In this document: piece after piece, positions 42,922-54,077 of the stretch
Layout of the letters: every line of letters starts with the position of its first letter
Numbering within the stretch: position 1 is the stretch's first letter
Assembly: GCA_949358305.1 (NCBI GenBank)
Contig: OX442324.1
Span: forward strand, 186,001 to 250,000
Length of the DNA stretch: 64,000 nucleotides
Origin: Strigamia acuminata
Lineage: Eukaryota > Arthropoda > Chilopoda > Geophilomorpha > Linotaeniidae
Reading direction: 5' to 3'
Program-made: the position numbers and the translations under genes
Notes under the pieces: generated by a model
Seen by the model: the letters and a program-made list of their open reading frames with translations, nothing else
Database searches by the model: none
What the model was told of the DNA's origin: nothing

Positions 42922-45900
42922 ATGGATTCGGACAAATTGGACAGAAAAGTCACGTTATTGAACCGCACAAATTATGATGGCTGGAAACAACAGATTAAGG
43001 TTCTGTTGATGCATCATGGATGTTGGGCGTTTACAGACGGAACAGAAGAAGCACTGGCACCTGGAGCGTCGTGGAGAGACCGATCCGACTATCAGCTACG
43101 AAAAGGAAGAGCTTTTAGTCTAATTTATTATTCAATCGAGGAGCAGTACCACGAGCTGCTCAATGGGATTGATGACGCCAAGACAGCGTGGATCACCTTG
43201 AAAACCAATTTCGAGCCGGTGTCGAGAGCACGTACAATACGTCTACTAGACGAATTCTTTAGTCTCAAGTATGATCCAGCCACGTAAACGGTTGGAGTTT
43301 TTGCCGCAAAAATTAGGAATGCTGCAAAGAAGTTGGCGGATGTCAAACATCAGTTGGACAACTTATATCAAGCCTTTCAGTTGATTCGTTACTTGCCACA
43401 AGAGTTTCAATCAATTGTGCAGAGCATATATAGGTGGGAAGATAAAGACTTTGCACTGGAAAAGGTGTAAGTGGAGTTGGTGGCAGAAGAAGGTCGACTT
43501 GCACAACAGCGAAGAGATTCAGGTCAGGGACAAATAATAGATGCCTTCAGCACGGGGCCAAACAACTCCAACACGAAGAGTAACGAAAACACGCCAAAGT
43601 TCCAGCAACAACAGCAACAAGGGAATAGTAGCCAAAACAATCGTGGGTTTGGAGGAGGACAAAAGGGTGGCCGATCAAACTACCGAGGTGGCAAAAACAC
43701 AAGAAATTTTCGAGGAAACACCACCGGATCATCACCACGGGGGCCGTGTTTCCGATGCAATCAGCCAGGTCACTGGGCGAGGGATTGCACAGTCCAACTC
43801 ACACCAGCTAATAGCCAGAACACGAATACTGTCGAAGAATTGGACACGGAGATGATGAATGTTGGCTTCCTTACCGAATTGAGTGAAGAGGAAATGCTGC
43901 AGTGCGGCGCAACCAACAGTTGTTGGATTTATGATACCGGGGCCACTGGGCATTTCTGTAAGGATAGGAATCAATTCGTAAATTTCCAAGAAATGAAAGG
44001 CACCATTAGCCAAGCAGATAAAAAGAACTTGATACAAATCCAAGGAGTAGGAGACGTGTGCGTGATGTGTGTGGTGGGAAATGACACAATCCCAATCACG
44101 TTGAAGAAAGTGTATTATGCGGCGGACTTAAGAAGAAATCTATTGTCGGGACCTTGCATCGACGAAGCCAGATGCAAAGTGGCAATTGGCTCAGGAGTAG
44201 TGAAAATTTACGATCCACAATGGAAGAGACAATTGATGGAAGCAGTTAAGAAGGACAGACTTTATTATGTCAAAACAAGTGATTTGAAACCCGACATTGA
44301 AAAATTGAAGTTGAACGAAAGCAACAAGGCGAGTACTGGACAACATCAAACACAACAAACACAAGAATCGACCAGCTCAACCAAAAAGGCATCCAATCCA
44401 GAAGAAGCGAGATTATGGCACGAGAGACTTGGACATATCCACTTCCCGAGCGTGCAAGAAATGAGCAAGCGAGATGCAGTAGTTGGACTACCGATTTTGG
44501 ACGTGCCAATCACGCAATGTGACGTTTGCACGCTGGCGAAGAAAAAGGCCATCTCTCATAAATCTTTACCAGGAATTAGGTCGAAGCAACCGTTGGAACT
44601 TTTACACATGGATGTGTGCGGGGCTTTTTCAACGCCAACACTTTCGGGAAATAGGTATTTTCTTACCATTACGGATGATTTTTCCCGTTATTCCACGGTT
44701 TACTTGATGAAACAAAAGGATGAAGTGTTTGGCATTTTTCAAAAACACGCAAAACGGATTGAAAGACTACTGGGAAAGTCAATCCTGGCCATCCGCACGG
44801 ACAATGGGATGGAGTTTTGTTCGAATAAGTTTGGAGAGTATCTTGACCAACAAGGGATCGCACACGAGAGGACAAATGCGTACACACCCGCCCAAAACGG
44901 CGTTTCGGAAAGATTAAACCAAACATTAGCAAATGGAATGCGCGCCCTCATTTATGACGCGCAACTCGAACATCGATTTTGGGGCGAGGCAATTTTAACT
45001 TTCAACTACCTTAGGAATAGGATTGCGAAGATAAACTCAGATAAAACACCAATGGAGTTATATTATGGCCGCAAACCATCACTTCGACATTTACGGAAAT
45101 TTGGAAGTCTCTGTTTTGTCCAAAAGAGAATACGTGATGGAAAAATCGACAACAAAGGACTCCATGGAATTATGCTAGGATATTCCAGAATTACGAAGGG
45201 TTACAGAGTCTGGTTGCCTGATTTTTCGAAAGTCATTGAAACCAGCGATGTTAAATTCGTTGAGAGCAGGCGCGGAGTTGAAGGCGTGCTGGGGGTACCG
45301 GAGAGATATACGACATACATCGACAATCTCAATGATAATCTGGACAACGACAATGACCGTCAATACTACTTCGACGAGGATGTGAGGCCACCGCTACCCC
45401 CGCCACAACCTATCAAGAAGAAAGAGGGAGAAGAATTACCTCCAGTTAGGTTGAAGTTTAGACTGCCGGAAGATGCATTGCGACACAACTTGCCAGCAGT
45501 AAAGCAACCAAACATTCTGCAACAACCTGGACAGGTTTTTCCAAACCCAATTCCGACCATACCAGCTCTCATATGGAAAAAGACCGAGAAGGCAAGACCA
45601 ACAGGGCAAAAAGACATTGAATATACAATTGAAGGATATGATAAACCAAGACTGCGTTCAATTCCGGAAGTCAAACGCTATTGTGTGGAGCACAATCTTC
45701 GCATTCCGGAACACCTTTTTGACGACAAAAGGAAAAAGAAGCCATCTGAATCAAATGTGACTGCAGATGACATTGACATTGACCTAGAAGCGAATCATCT
45801 CGAAGTATTTACACCAACACGCTTTGAACAAGTCGCCAATGCACCTGAAAAACAACAGTGGGATCAAGCAATGTGCGACGAGATTGATACGATGCACGAG

Positions 45901-47385
45901 CGTGAGGTGTGGGAGTTGGTTCCACCACCACCTGACACCAAGATAATTGGCTGCAAGTGGATCTACACCACTAAACAGAACGATGAGGGGAAAATCGCAC
46001 GCTACAAAGCGAGACTTGTCGCGCAGGGCTTCTCACAAGTCTACGGCGAGTCATATGAAGAAACATTTTCACCAGTAGTTGACTTCTCCATCGTTCGATT
46101 TATGTTCACGTTGCTTGTCTGCATGTTGAAGTGGAGTTACATCCAAGCCGACGTGAAGTGTGCTTACCTCTACGCAAAGTTGCACAAAACAGTTTACATG
46201 CGCCAGCCAAAGGGTTTTGTTTGTCAAGGCAAGGAAAACTATGTCTGCAAACTCCTCCGAGCAATTTACGGTTTGCACCAATCAGGACATGAATGGGGAA
46301 TTGAATTGGAGGACACTTTGCTTGAGCTCGGACTGCAACACGTAAATTGGTGCAACTGCGTCTACAAATATGGAAGCGTCGCATATTTAATAGTCTACGT
46401 GGACGACATCGTCGTTTTTGGAAAGCAGTATGAAGATGCCATGAATGTGTTAAACATGGTCAAAACACAATTCGATTTGGTCATTCTTGGACAGACAAAA
46501 AAATTGTTAGGCGTCGAATTTACCTCATATAGAGAGCAGATGGTGTTACATCAAAAGACCTACATCAATAAAGTCTTATTGAGATTCGACGACCACTTGA
46601 AGTTAGTGAAGATTCGATCGCAGCCAATGCTAAAATCTACCATTCTCACCAAACAACAATGTCCCAACACGATCGAAGACTTTAGGATTATGGAGAAAAT
46701 TCCTTACCGGAATCTACTGGGATGTTTGGCATTTATTGGATCAAGAACCAGGCCCGATTTAACCTATGCCATCAACATCCTTAGCCAATTTCAGTCCAAT
46801 CCAGGATGGGACCATTGGATCGCATTGCTGGATTTGCTTAGTTACCTCAGGACAACAAAGAGCCTTGGATTGATGCTCTTCCCGAATGATCGTGTCGAGG
46901 TCGTTGGCTACAGCGATTCCGACTATGCAAACAACAGAGATGATCGAATTTCTGTTGGTGGAACTATTGTACTGCTCGGAAATTCACCCGTATATTGGAG
47001 AACGTTCAAACAACGAAACGTCACTTTATCAACCATGGAGGCAGAATATATAGCTCTTACTGAAACAGTAAAAGACTACATATGGATTCTAAGAGTGCTC
47101 TACGAAATTGTTCCCGAATTAGCGGATAAGTTCAATCACCACGTGTTATGCGATAACATATTGACTGTTGACTTTACAAGGTCCAACGTCGAAAATCGCA
47201 AAACGAAGCATATCGACGTGCGATATCACTTCATTCGGGAGCTAGTAAGAAGAGATAATCTTCAGATTACACATGTGGGCACTAAGTGCAATTTTGCGGA
47301 TATTTTCACAAAATCCGTGGATAAAACCGATTTAGTGTATTTCTGTAATCGTTTCTTGGTTGATATGAATGTATTAAGCGCTTGA
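42922..47385 (+). pseudogene. Cop-D gag-pol with two stops in Gag
   Basis: From ATG 42922 (MDSDKLDRK), 1488 codons in one phase. TAA at 43285-43287 and TAA at 43468-43470 both replace a glutamate codon of relatives, ATETIG and EKVETEL, each a likely GAA to TAA change. Everything after is open: knuckle CFRCNQPGHWARDC, protease YDTGATGHF, GAG-pre-integrase (CDVCTLAKK), integrase DDE (MDVCGAF, RTDNGMEF, NGVSERLNQ), RT YVDDIVVFG, RNase H to the stop at 47385. Gag would be truncated at about residue 121. Confidence 0.91.
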
Positions 47386-47403
47386 TATTACGAGGGGGCC
47401 GAT

Positions 47404-47714
47404 TGTTGAAATATCGTGTATATATATGTATCGTATTATCAAGCAGTGACACTTTATACTTATTGTGACCTTTTGTTAATGTTTGCTTTTGGCTAAAACT
47501 AATAGCCGTGATTATGTTTACAAGTGTGTTTGTATTTATCACCATAAGATGGCGTCGTATACCTATTGGGATGTCATGTGACAAGAGAATAAAACACTCA
47601 CTCTTTACTATGTTTTCAACCAGGTAACAAGGTGTGCACTTTATTTCCAAGCTACAGTTTTCTACACCACTGCAGAAACTCGGAATTCATTGTGATTTCC
47701 AACACAATTCAACA
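47404..47714 (+). repeat. Cop-D 3' LTR
   Basis: 311 bp after PPT GAGGGGGCCGAT (47392-47403), followed by the CCTTT duplication and the resumed Cop-C RT. Confidence 0.92.
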
Positions 47715-48931
47715 CCTTTACGGCGACCTCGACCACGAAATTTACATGCGGATTCCCGCCGGTGCCACATGCACCTCACCCGATAACGTCTGGTTGTTAA
47801 CCAAGTCACTTTATGGTCTTCACCAGTCAGGGCGCATGTGGTACCAGAAGCTCAACGAGACGTTAACCGACCTCGGATTCCAAAAATTTCCCGCCTGTAA
47901 TTGCGTTTACGCATTTAGACATTCGGCCGTTATGTTAGTCTACGTTGACGATATCGTCTTATTTTACGCGTCGGAGAGTATCCGAGACCGTATTTTGGCG
48001 CTGATTTCCAGCAAATTCGACATCGTCAACCTCCGCCCGATCACCAAATTACTCGGAGTGGAATTCGTGCGTCGCAATGGGAAAGTTTTCATGTCCCAAC
48101 GCTCTTACATCGACAAACTTTTTAAAAAGTTTAACGTTTCGCCTGATGCACTCATTAAAGTGCCTGTCACACCGGGAACCACGCTCGTCAAAGGCTCGTT
48201 GGACAATCTCCCGGACTTTCCGTACCGATCGCTCATCGGATCGTTGTTATTCCTCGCTTCTCGCACTCGTCCCGACATATTATACTCGGTCATCGCTTTA
48301 TAGCAGTATAATAACTGCTACGACCAACGCCACATCAAGTGTTTGCTCCAAGTTCTCAAATACGTGGCAAACACGAGCGATTTCTCGATCGAACTCTCGG
48401 GGTGTAATTCTAGTCAGCTGTGGGGATACACAGATGCGTCGTGGGCGAGCGACATTGCGACATCGAGGAGCTTCAGAGGATACATCATTTATATCGGTTG
48501 TGTGCCAATTGGCTGGAGCTGCAAAAAGCAGACCAGCGTCGCCTGTTCCACCATGGAAGCCGAGTTTGTGGCACTGGTCGAAGTCGTTAAGGAGTTATAC
48601 TGGTTGGACAGTATCTATCGAGTCTTTCCACCGTTAAACCGATTATCGAAACCGATTATTTTCTCCGATGCCCTCGCCTCGATCCAGTTCACGAACAACG
48701 ACATCGAGAACTCGAAGACCAAACATATTCGGGTAAAATTTCATTGGCTTTGTGAGTGGCATATTGCCGGCTGCTTCGAACTCCGCAAAATTCCGGGTGA
48801 AATCAACGTTTCGGACATTTTCACGAAATGGCTTAGTTCCGAACGCCTCCGGAATTTGTTGTCCCGGATCTTCGTCTCGAAATAGCTTCATCGAACTGTT
48901 AATATCGACATTGCACATCGAAGGAGGGAAT

Positions 48932-49478
48932 TGTTGGTCCTTGAAACCACTTCGGACATATATTTAACATGTTTTCGATGCGTAATGACGCTATTCAGAC
49001 ATTCGGATCTTTTATTTTCTTTTAGTACCATTTGCTGGATTATTTAGTATTGTTCCTCATGTTTTCCCATAGTTTCATTGTAAAGGGAATGCATGATGCT
49101 GTTTAGATGTATCTTATACATTTGGCATCATGCATTCTCTATTCTGAGTGTATCTTTTGTTTATTATTTCCTTATTCGGCCACCAGATGTCTCTGGGATA
49201 CCGAAAATGGCCGCACACACGATCCGTGTGCTTTTTGTATTTTCTCCTTGACAAAAGGACATATTTCGTAAGTTTTAGTTATTAAATGTGTGATATTTTT
49301 GTTAATCATTGCTAGTTATTGATTGCACGTTAGATATAAGTGCATGCCATTGTGTTTGGGGACCAAACACATCGTTTTTCATGCGTACATACTCGTACGC
49401 ATATCCACGCACGGTAATCAACGTGCGGTGTGTTTTTCACACGTTATCTGCACTTCAAGTGCCTTCCACTGCACCACA
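48932..49478 (+). repeat. Cop-C 3' LTR (different subtype from its 5' LTR)
   Basis: Starts TGTTGGTCCTTGAAAC and ends TGCACCACA, after purine tract GAAGGAGGGAAT (48920-48931). It shares the first 26 bases and scattered blocks with the 5' LTR but is otherwise heavily diverged, roughly two-thirds identical by eye. An AAAATGGCCGCACAC motif lies near 49205. Next to it lies Cop-H gag without a TSD matching the left side. Confidence 0.78.
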
Positions 49479-51297
49479 GGAATGCCTACGAGATCGTCAA
49501 ATGTGGAATTGAATTGGCGAAATTGAAAATGCAAGAGAAAGAATCCGTGGACGAGTACGTGAATCGAGCCGAAGCAATAAAGGCGAAGGGAGCAGAGCTT
49601 GGGAAGATTTATTTTAACCAAGAAATAGTTGCTTATGTGGCGCAGGAATTGCGGGCAGAATTCGAGCACAATGTCAGGATTTTTGATGGCCAGAAAAACG
49701 ATTTGTCGATGATGGACGCGAGGACGATGTTGCGAGGAGAAGAGGAGAGACAACGGGATAAAAATAAGAGCGGACAAGGATCCGAAAATGCATACAGGGC
49801 ACGACCAAAAGGGAAAAATGGAATCGAATGTTTTAATTGCCATAAAAAGGGGCATTTTGCCAGAGATTGCTGGTCAAAGGACAAGGGCAAGGAAGGACCG
49901 ACAGGAAGTGCAAATGCACAAACACGAGGAGGCGGAGCGAAACCATTTGAGAAATGGCGAGGCGGAAAGAAGCCAACGGAGCACAGCGCACGTTGCGAAG
50001 CGATTCCTACGAGCAAACCACGCGAATATTCGTTTGGTGCGTGGGTGAAGCCGAGAAGTCGAATAGATGAGCAAGCCAATGCCGTGACGACGCAAGAAGA
50101 AGAAGGAGAAGAGTGGCTAATTGATTCGGGCGCAACAAGCCACATGGTGTCGAGCAAAGAAGTTTTTCACGTTTTTGAACCATACCCACAGAACGTGGGA
50201 TTGGCTAGCGGTGAGGTCGAAGCGGAGTCACCAGGGCGAGGAGAACTGGTCATCGAGGAAAACGAGATTACGACTAAATAACGTTTTATACGTTCCGACG
50301 TTGCAGACAAATTTATTATCAGTTCCTAAAATTGTGGACGCCGGACTGGAGGTCAGATTTACAAAGAATTGCGCAAGTGTACTGGACGCTGCCGGAAATA
50401 AGGTGATGACGGCACAGCGAGTGGACAACAAGTTTTTGCTGTCAGCGACATATTGCAAGGGGTCGAGGGGAGAAGTTGCGTGTGCAACTGGAGCACCTAC
50501 GCGTACGATTTGGCATCGTAGATTGGGGCACCCAAACCCCAGAAGTATGGACGAAATGGACAGGCAAGGACTAGTCAGAGGCATGACATGGGATGGCAAG
50601 TCACAAGTCGAGCAATGCACTGAGTGCATAAAAGCGAAAATGGCGAAGATTTCGCGGAAGACAATACCATTTCAACAATCTCAAAGAGTATTGGAATTAC
50701 TACACATGGATTTGATGGGGCCAATGCCAACGAATTCATTGGGTGGAGCGAGATTTATTCTCACGGTGGTTGATGACTACAGTCGTATGATTTTTGTGAA
50801 GTTGTTGGAGCAGAAGGGTCAAGCGGCGGAAGCCATAAAAGGTTTTTTGACGCGACACGAATTGCAAAAAGGAGAAAAAGTTAAACGCATTAGAACCGAC
50901 AATGGCGGAGAATTTTTAAATGAAAATTTGGCACAATTTTACAACCAAAAAGGAATTCGTCACGAGTTGAACACACCTTGGACGCCAATGTCTAATGGAG
51001 TAGCCGAACGGACCAACCGGACTATCACGGAAGCGATGAGAGCCTTGATGTTGGATTCAAAATTGGCATTACCATTTTGGGGAGAAGCAATCTTGACGGC
51101 GGCTTACCTGCAGAACAGGTGCAGATCAAGCTTACATGGGAAAACACCGTATGAAATATGGATGGGACGACCACCAGATGTTTCTTATTTGCGACGATTT
51201 GGGTGTGTGGCCCACGTACTAGAACCAAAGTTTAGACAGACGAAATTGAGCGCGCAGACGAAAGAAGGTTTTTTAGTCGGATATTCAGCGACAAGGA

Positions 51298-51447
51298 TGT
51301 TGAGATGTGATATGTAATAGCCGTGTATTGTGTATATGTATTTAGATCGTATTAGCAAGTAATAATGCGCTCTGCAAATGGTATTTCTATTTATGTTTGC
51401 TATTGTAAACAAACATGACGTTTGTTTACACATTGTTTATGTATGTT
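51298..51447 (+). repeat. Cop-I 5' LTR, first part
   Basis: TGTTGAGATG... to ...GTATGTT; continues at 53204 after insert N and the TGTT duplication. Confidence 0.9.
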
Positions 51448-53199
51448 TGTGACGATTCTACTTTTGGGCTAATTTAATAGCCATTTAAGATAGATAAATA
51501 ATCGGTTTAAACAAGACGTTGCTAGGAGTAGCAACAACCTAACCGAGATAAGCTACAGAAGTCTTTACAAACATGAATACGTGATCGAATAGAAATAACT
51601 TACAGTTTTAGTGTGACATAACATATTTATTACTAAATATTAATGATAACAAAGATGGGTTCTTGACGCGTGTAAACGGGCGGCATTAACTGATTGAGGA
51701 TCCGGGCGAAGCCAGAGGGATACGGCTGACTTGCGGCATCGTCACAAATATCGCTACGGAGACGTACTTGGTCCGCAGCATCGATCATCTAAACATGCGA
51801 AGAGTCCTTCGCATAAACAGGAATATTCGGCAGAATATTCCATAATTCAAATGAACAAAAGTAAAGTGATTAAATGAATATAACAAATGAATTGTTATAT
51901 AAATATTAATTGGGCGGGGACCGTCACGACAATTGAGAGAACGTCGCGGGAGTTGTTGAGACTCCATCCGCCAGCATGCCTTACGACGACAAGATCTCGT
52001 GATCAGGCGCCGAGTATTTAATTGTGTGCTTTAACTCGCTATCGGTGGTACCAACCACCAGGTAAACATTTCTATGGACTTACCGGGTTTAAAAGATATT
52101 GCCAATACAGGATTACCAATGCCCGAGTAATTTGTTTAACACGATATATTTTATATATCGTTCACGGGTTACTAACCCGGAGGGTACGATGGGGCGGGGA
52201 CCGTAACGACGGTCGAGAGAACCATCGCGGGAGGATTTGACTCCTCCATCCGCCAGCATGCCTTACGATGACGGGATCCAATGATCGAGCACCGGGTAAA
52301 ATATTATTCGGCCACTGCCGTTGGATTACCATTATCCAGGTAGTTGTTTCTCGCAACATCTTGAAGATATTACTCACGGGCTACCAACCCGGCGTGTTAC
52401 CTGTGCATTAGGCCTTTACCGACTTTTAACGAGCGGAAGGACCAATCGTAGAAAGACGGGAACCTGCGTGGGCTGTTTACAACAACCATCCTGCAGCGGA
52501 CTGAGGCCAGTTAGCTGAGGGACCTACTTTCATCTAGCAAGGCCTTACTGTGTATGGCCGTTATATTAAGCCACCGTACGAACTCTAACTGTCCCGTAGA
52601 ACAGCAAGCTAACGTTACGGGGCCATTTCATGCGAATGCATGTCTATTACCGGAGTTAGCCTTCCCGAAATAGCCCTACAACAGCAATAACAAATAGTAA
52701 TGAATACTAACTGTGGAGAGCTGAGGTGGCCTGATGTGTCGATAGAGAATAATGAAATCAAACGATAACAATTCAACTACAGACAATATACAAGTTCAGT
52801 TATCAAGCCAGGGGGGTGAGAGAGTGAAAAACTGATGCTTATATAGTTCTGTAGAACTACTAGATTGGCGACAGCCAATCAGCATACGAGTCGGCGGATT
52901 CGTGGGTCACTAGTCCGGACCTAATATATGACTATGTCCAGATGGGCCCAGTTGGGGTCCGGAAGGGTCCAGTTGGTTCCCTTCGACGGGTAAGTAACGT
53001 GGATATTGATTCGATAGAATCAAAACATTGTCAAGTAAATAATACTTGGTTCATATCGAATAAAATAGTTATATTTTATTCACTGTGTCTAAATATTATT
53101 TATCACACTTTTTAGTTTTATCGAGTTTGAATTACGCGCGTTTGGTAAACAGCGCCATCTATTGTGAACATTGATAAATACAGATTTGTAATCATCACA
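51448..53199. mobile_element. Insert N, noncoding, probable long solo LTR
   Basis: 1752 bp with ends TGTGACGATT and AATCATCACA (TGTGA/TCACA inverted), flanked by TGTT (51444-51447, 53200-53203). No frame longer than about 80 codons. It contains two diverged tandem units with a 280-bp period (GGCGGGGACCGT at 51913 and 52193), rich in small inverted repeats. TATA-like and AATAAA motifs are present on both strands, so orientation is unsettled. TG...CA ends and a 4-bp TSD suggest a gypsy-type solo LTR; a non-autonomous element is possible. Confidence 0.7.
51911..52400. repeat. Two 280-bp-period tandem units in insert N
   Basis: Units begin near 51911 and 52191 and share GGCGGGGACCGT, GAGAGAAC, TCGCGGGAG and CCATCCGCCAGCATGCC. 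They are otherwise diverged. GGCGG pairs with CCGCC in each, enclosing a smaller GGAGT/ACTCC or GGAGG/CCTCC hairpin. Confidence 0.7.
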
Positions 53200-53203
53200 T
53201 GTT

Positions 53204-53373
53204 GCCTAAAGGTGGCGCTTTTTGTAAACGTGTCACATGACAAGGTATTAAAGCTTCACTTCATGTTTTGTTTCTCACCTGCAAAGATGGCGTCTCTTTA
53301 TTTCACCTTATGACTTTTTCCAATCCACTGCAGAAATCAACTCATTGCATGAGTTTACAACTAGAACACAACA
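53204..53373 (+). repeat. Cop-I 5' LTR, remainder
   Basis: GCCTAAAGG... to ...CACAACA, identical to the matching part of the 3' LTR. Confidence 0.92.
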
Positions 53374-53374
53374 A

Positions 53375-53386
53375 GGTTATGGGCCC
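53375..53386 (+). promoter_or_regulatory. Cop-I primer binding site
   Basis: GGTTATGGGCCC, a 12-base match to the complement of the initiator tRNA-Met anticodon arm. Confidence 0.88.
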
Positions 53387-53460
53387 TACAACGTTGGAAA
53401 AACGTTCGGGGTGATTTATGAGAGTTTGGAGGTCACCAGTGGATTTTGCTCCAGTCATCC

Positions 53461-53477
53461 AAAATGGCGGCGCCCAT
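53461..53477 (+). promoter_or_regulatory. Cop-I leader ATGGCGGCGCC motif
   Basis: AAAATGGCGGCGCCCAT, then CAGCTTGTGTTTGTGCC. Confidence 0.55.
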
Positions 53478-53726
53478 TGGAAAAATTACCAGCTTGTGTT
53501 TGTGCCACTACAATGAGGACATTTGAAGTTTTCAAGCAGCAATTGGTCACCAAGGAGTGCAGGAACAATAAGGGGTTCGAGAAACATTAAACTTTTATTT
53601 AAAACGATTTTCTTTTCCTATTTTTGGGATATTTATTCCCGTATTGCGAGGCGCAATACGTGTCGACGACGTGACACTATCTTCGGCGGAGAAACGTGTC
53701 GACGACGGTGATAAATTCCCATCAAC

Positions 53727-53741
53727 CACACGCGAAGTGTG
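53727..53741 (+). promoter_or_regulatory. Cop-I leader hairpin 1 CACAC-GCGAA-GTGTG
   Basis: First of two copies; context ATCAAC...AACGGGAATC as in Cop-B. Confidence 0.65.
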
Positions 53742-53898
53742 AACGGGAATCGAACGGAAAGAGAACGGACCAGACGAGTTTCAAAAACAAAGGAAAAGCA
53801 GCCGAAAATAATTGGACAAATGGAGTTCATTTTCGGACAGAAATCAGTGTTTTCCACACTTCTACAAGAGTGACACGAGGACAGCATTTCTCGACAAC

Positions 53899-53913
53899 CA
53901 CACGTGAAGTGTG
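53899..53913 (+). promoter_or_regulatory. Cop-I leader hairpin 2 CACAC-GTGAA-GTGTG
   Basis: Second copy, 172 bases downstream of the first, with the alternative loop base. Confidence 0.65.
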
Positions 53914-54077
53914 AACGAGGATTCGAGACAGCGCACAACAACTGGAAATTTAATGAACAATTTGCCATATTTATCAACAATTATTGCATTTTACTCGATA
54001 TTATTTGATATTACTGCATTGTTAGCTTAGCGTTGTACTAGGATAAACACTAACCTAATTTATAAGAGCGAACTAAC

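Larger units (their letters stand above)
41887..47714 (+). mobile_element. Cop-D, class 1 Ty1/copia element
   Basis: Flanked by CCTTT (41882-41886 and 47715-47719), inserted in Cop-C RT within the KCAYLYGDL codons. 311-bp LTRs with about three differences; PBS, leader, gag-pol with two stops, PPT. Confidence 0.93.
20760..48885 (+). pseudogene. Cop-C gag-pol, split by Cop-B and Cop-D
   Basis: Three segments, 20760-23201, 40551-41886 and 47720-48885, join in phase into 1648 codons including the stop. The ATG at 20760 (MKKATDQSSG) is preferred over the upstream in-frame 20703 because it starts the conserved Gag. Order: Gag; knuckle CFNCDELGHYANKC; protease IVDCGATDH with Cys where Thr/Ser is expected; GAG-pre-integrase (CNTCRIAKSTR); integrase DDE (MDVWGPS, RTDRGGEF, NGVAERLNR); long acidic linker rich in DDE and PPLP; RT (YVDDIVLF near 47940); RNase H (TDASWASDI, TMEAEFVAL). 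A TAG at 48301-48303 replaces the Ser of the conserved VLSQYN stretch. Otherwise the frame is clean. Inactive now because of the two insertions and the stop. Confidence 0.88.
5912..49478 (+). mobile_element. Cop-C, class 2 Ty1/copia element (composite, thrice interrupted)
   Basis: With its guests removed this is a full element: 5' LTR, PBS, leader, one Gag-Pol frame, PPT, 3' LTR. It is broken by Cop-E in the 5' LTR, Cop-B in integrase and Cop-D in RT, each with a 5-bp TSD. Its left flank is Cop-G integrase (last five bases CTTCC). Its right flank is Cop-H gag (first five bases GGAAT), so there is no TSD. The two LTRs differ greatly although the coding frame is almost clean. It is best read as a recombinant of two copies rather than one insertion. 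Confidence 0.8.

Noticed and set aside
49430-49480. ATG 49430 as the start of Cop-H Gag
   Set aside because: It lies within the Cop-C 3' LTR; Cop-H Gag is truncated at its 5' side.
51448-53199. Hammerhead ribozyme in insert N
   Set aside because: CTGATG-type strings occur, but the required CTGANGA plus GAAA core with flanking stems was not found.
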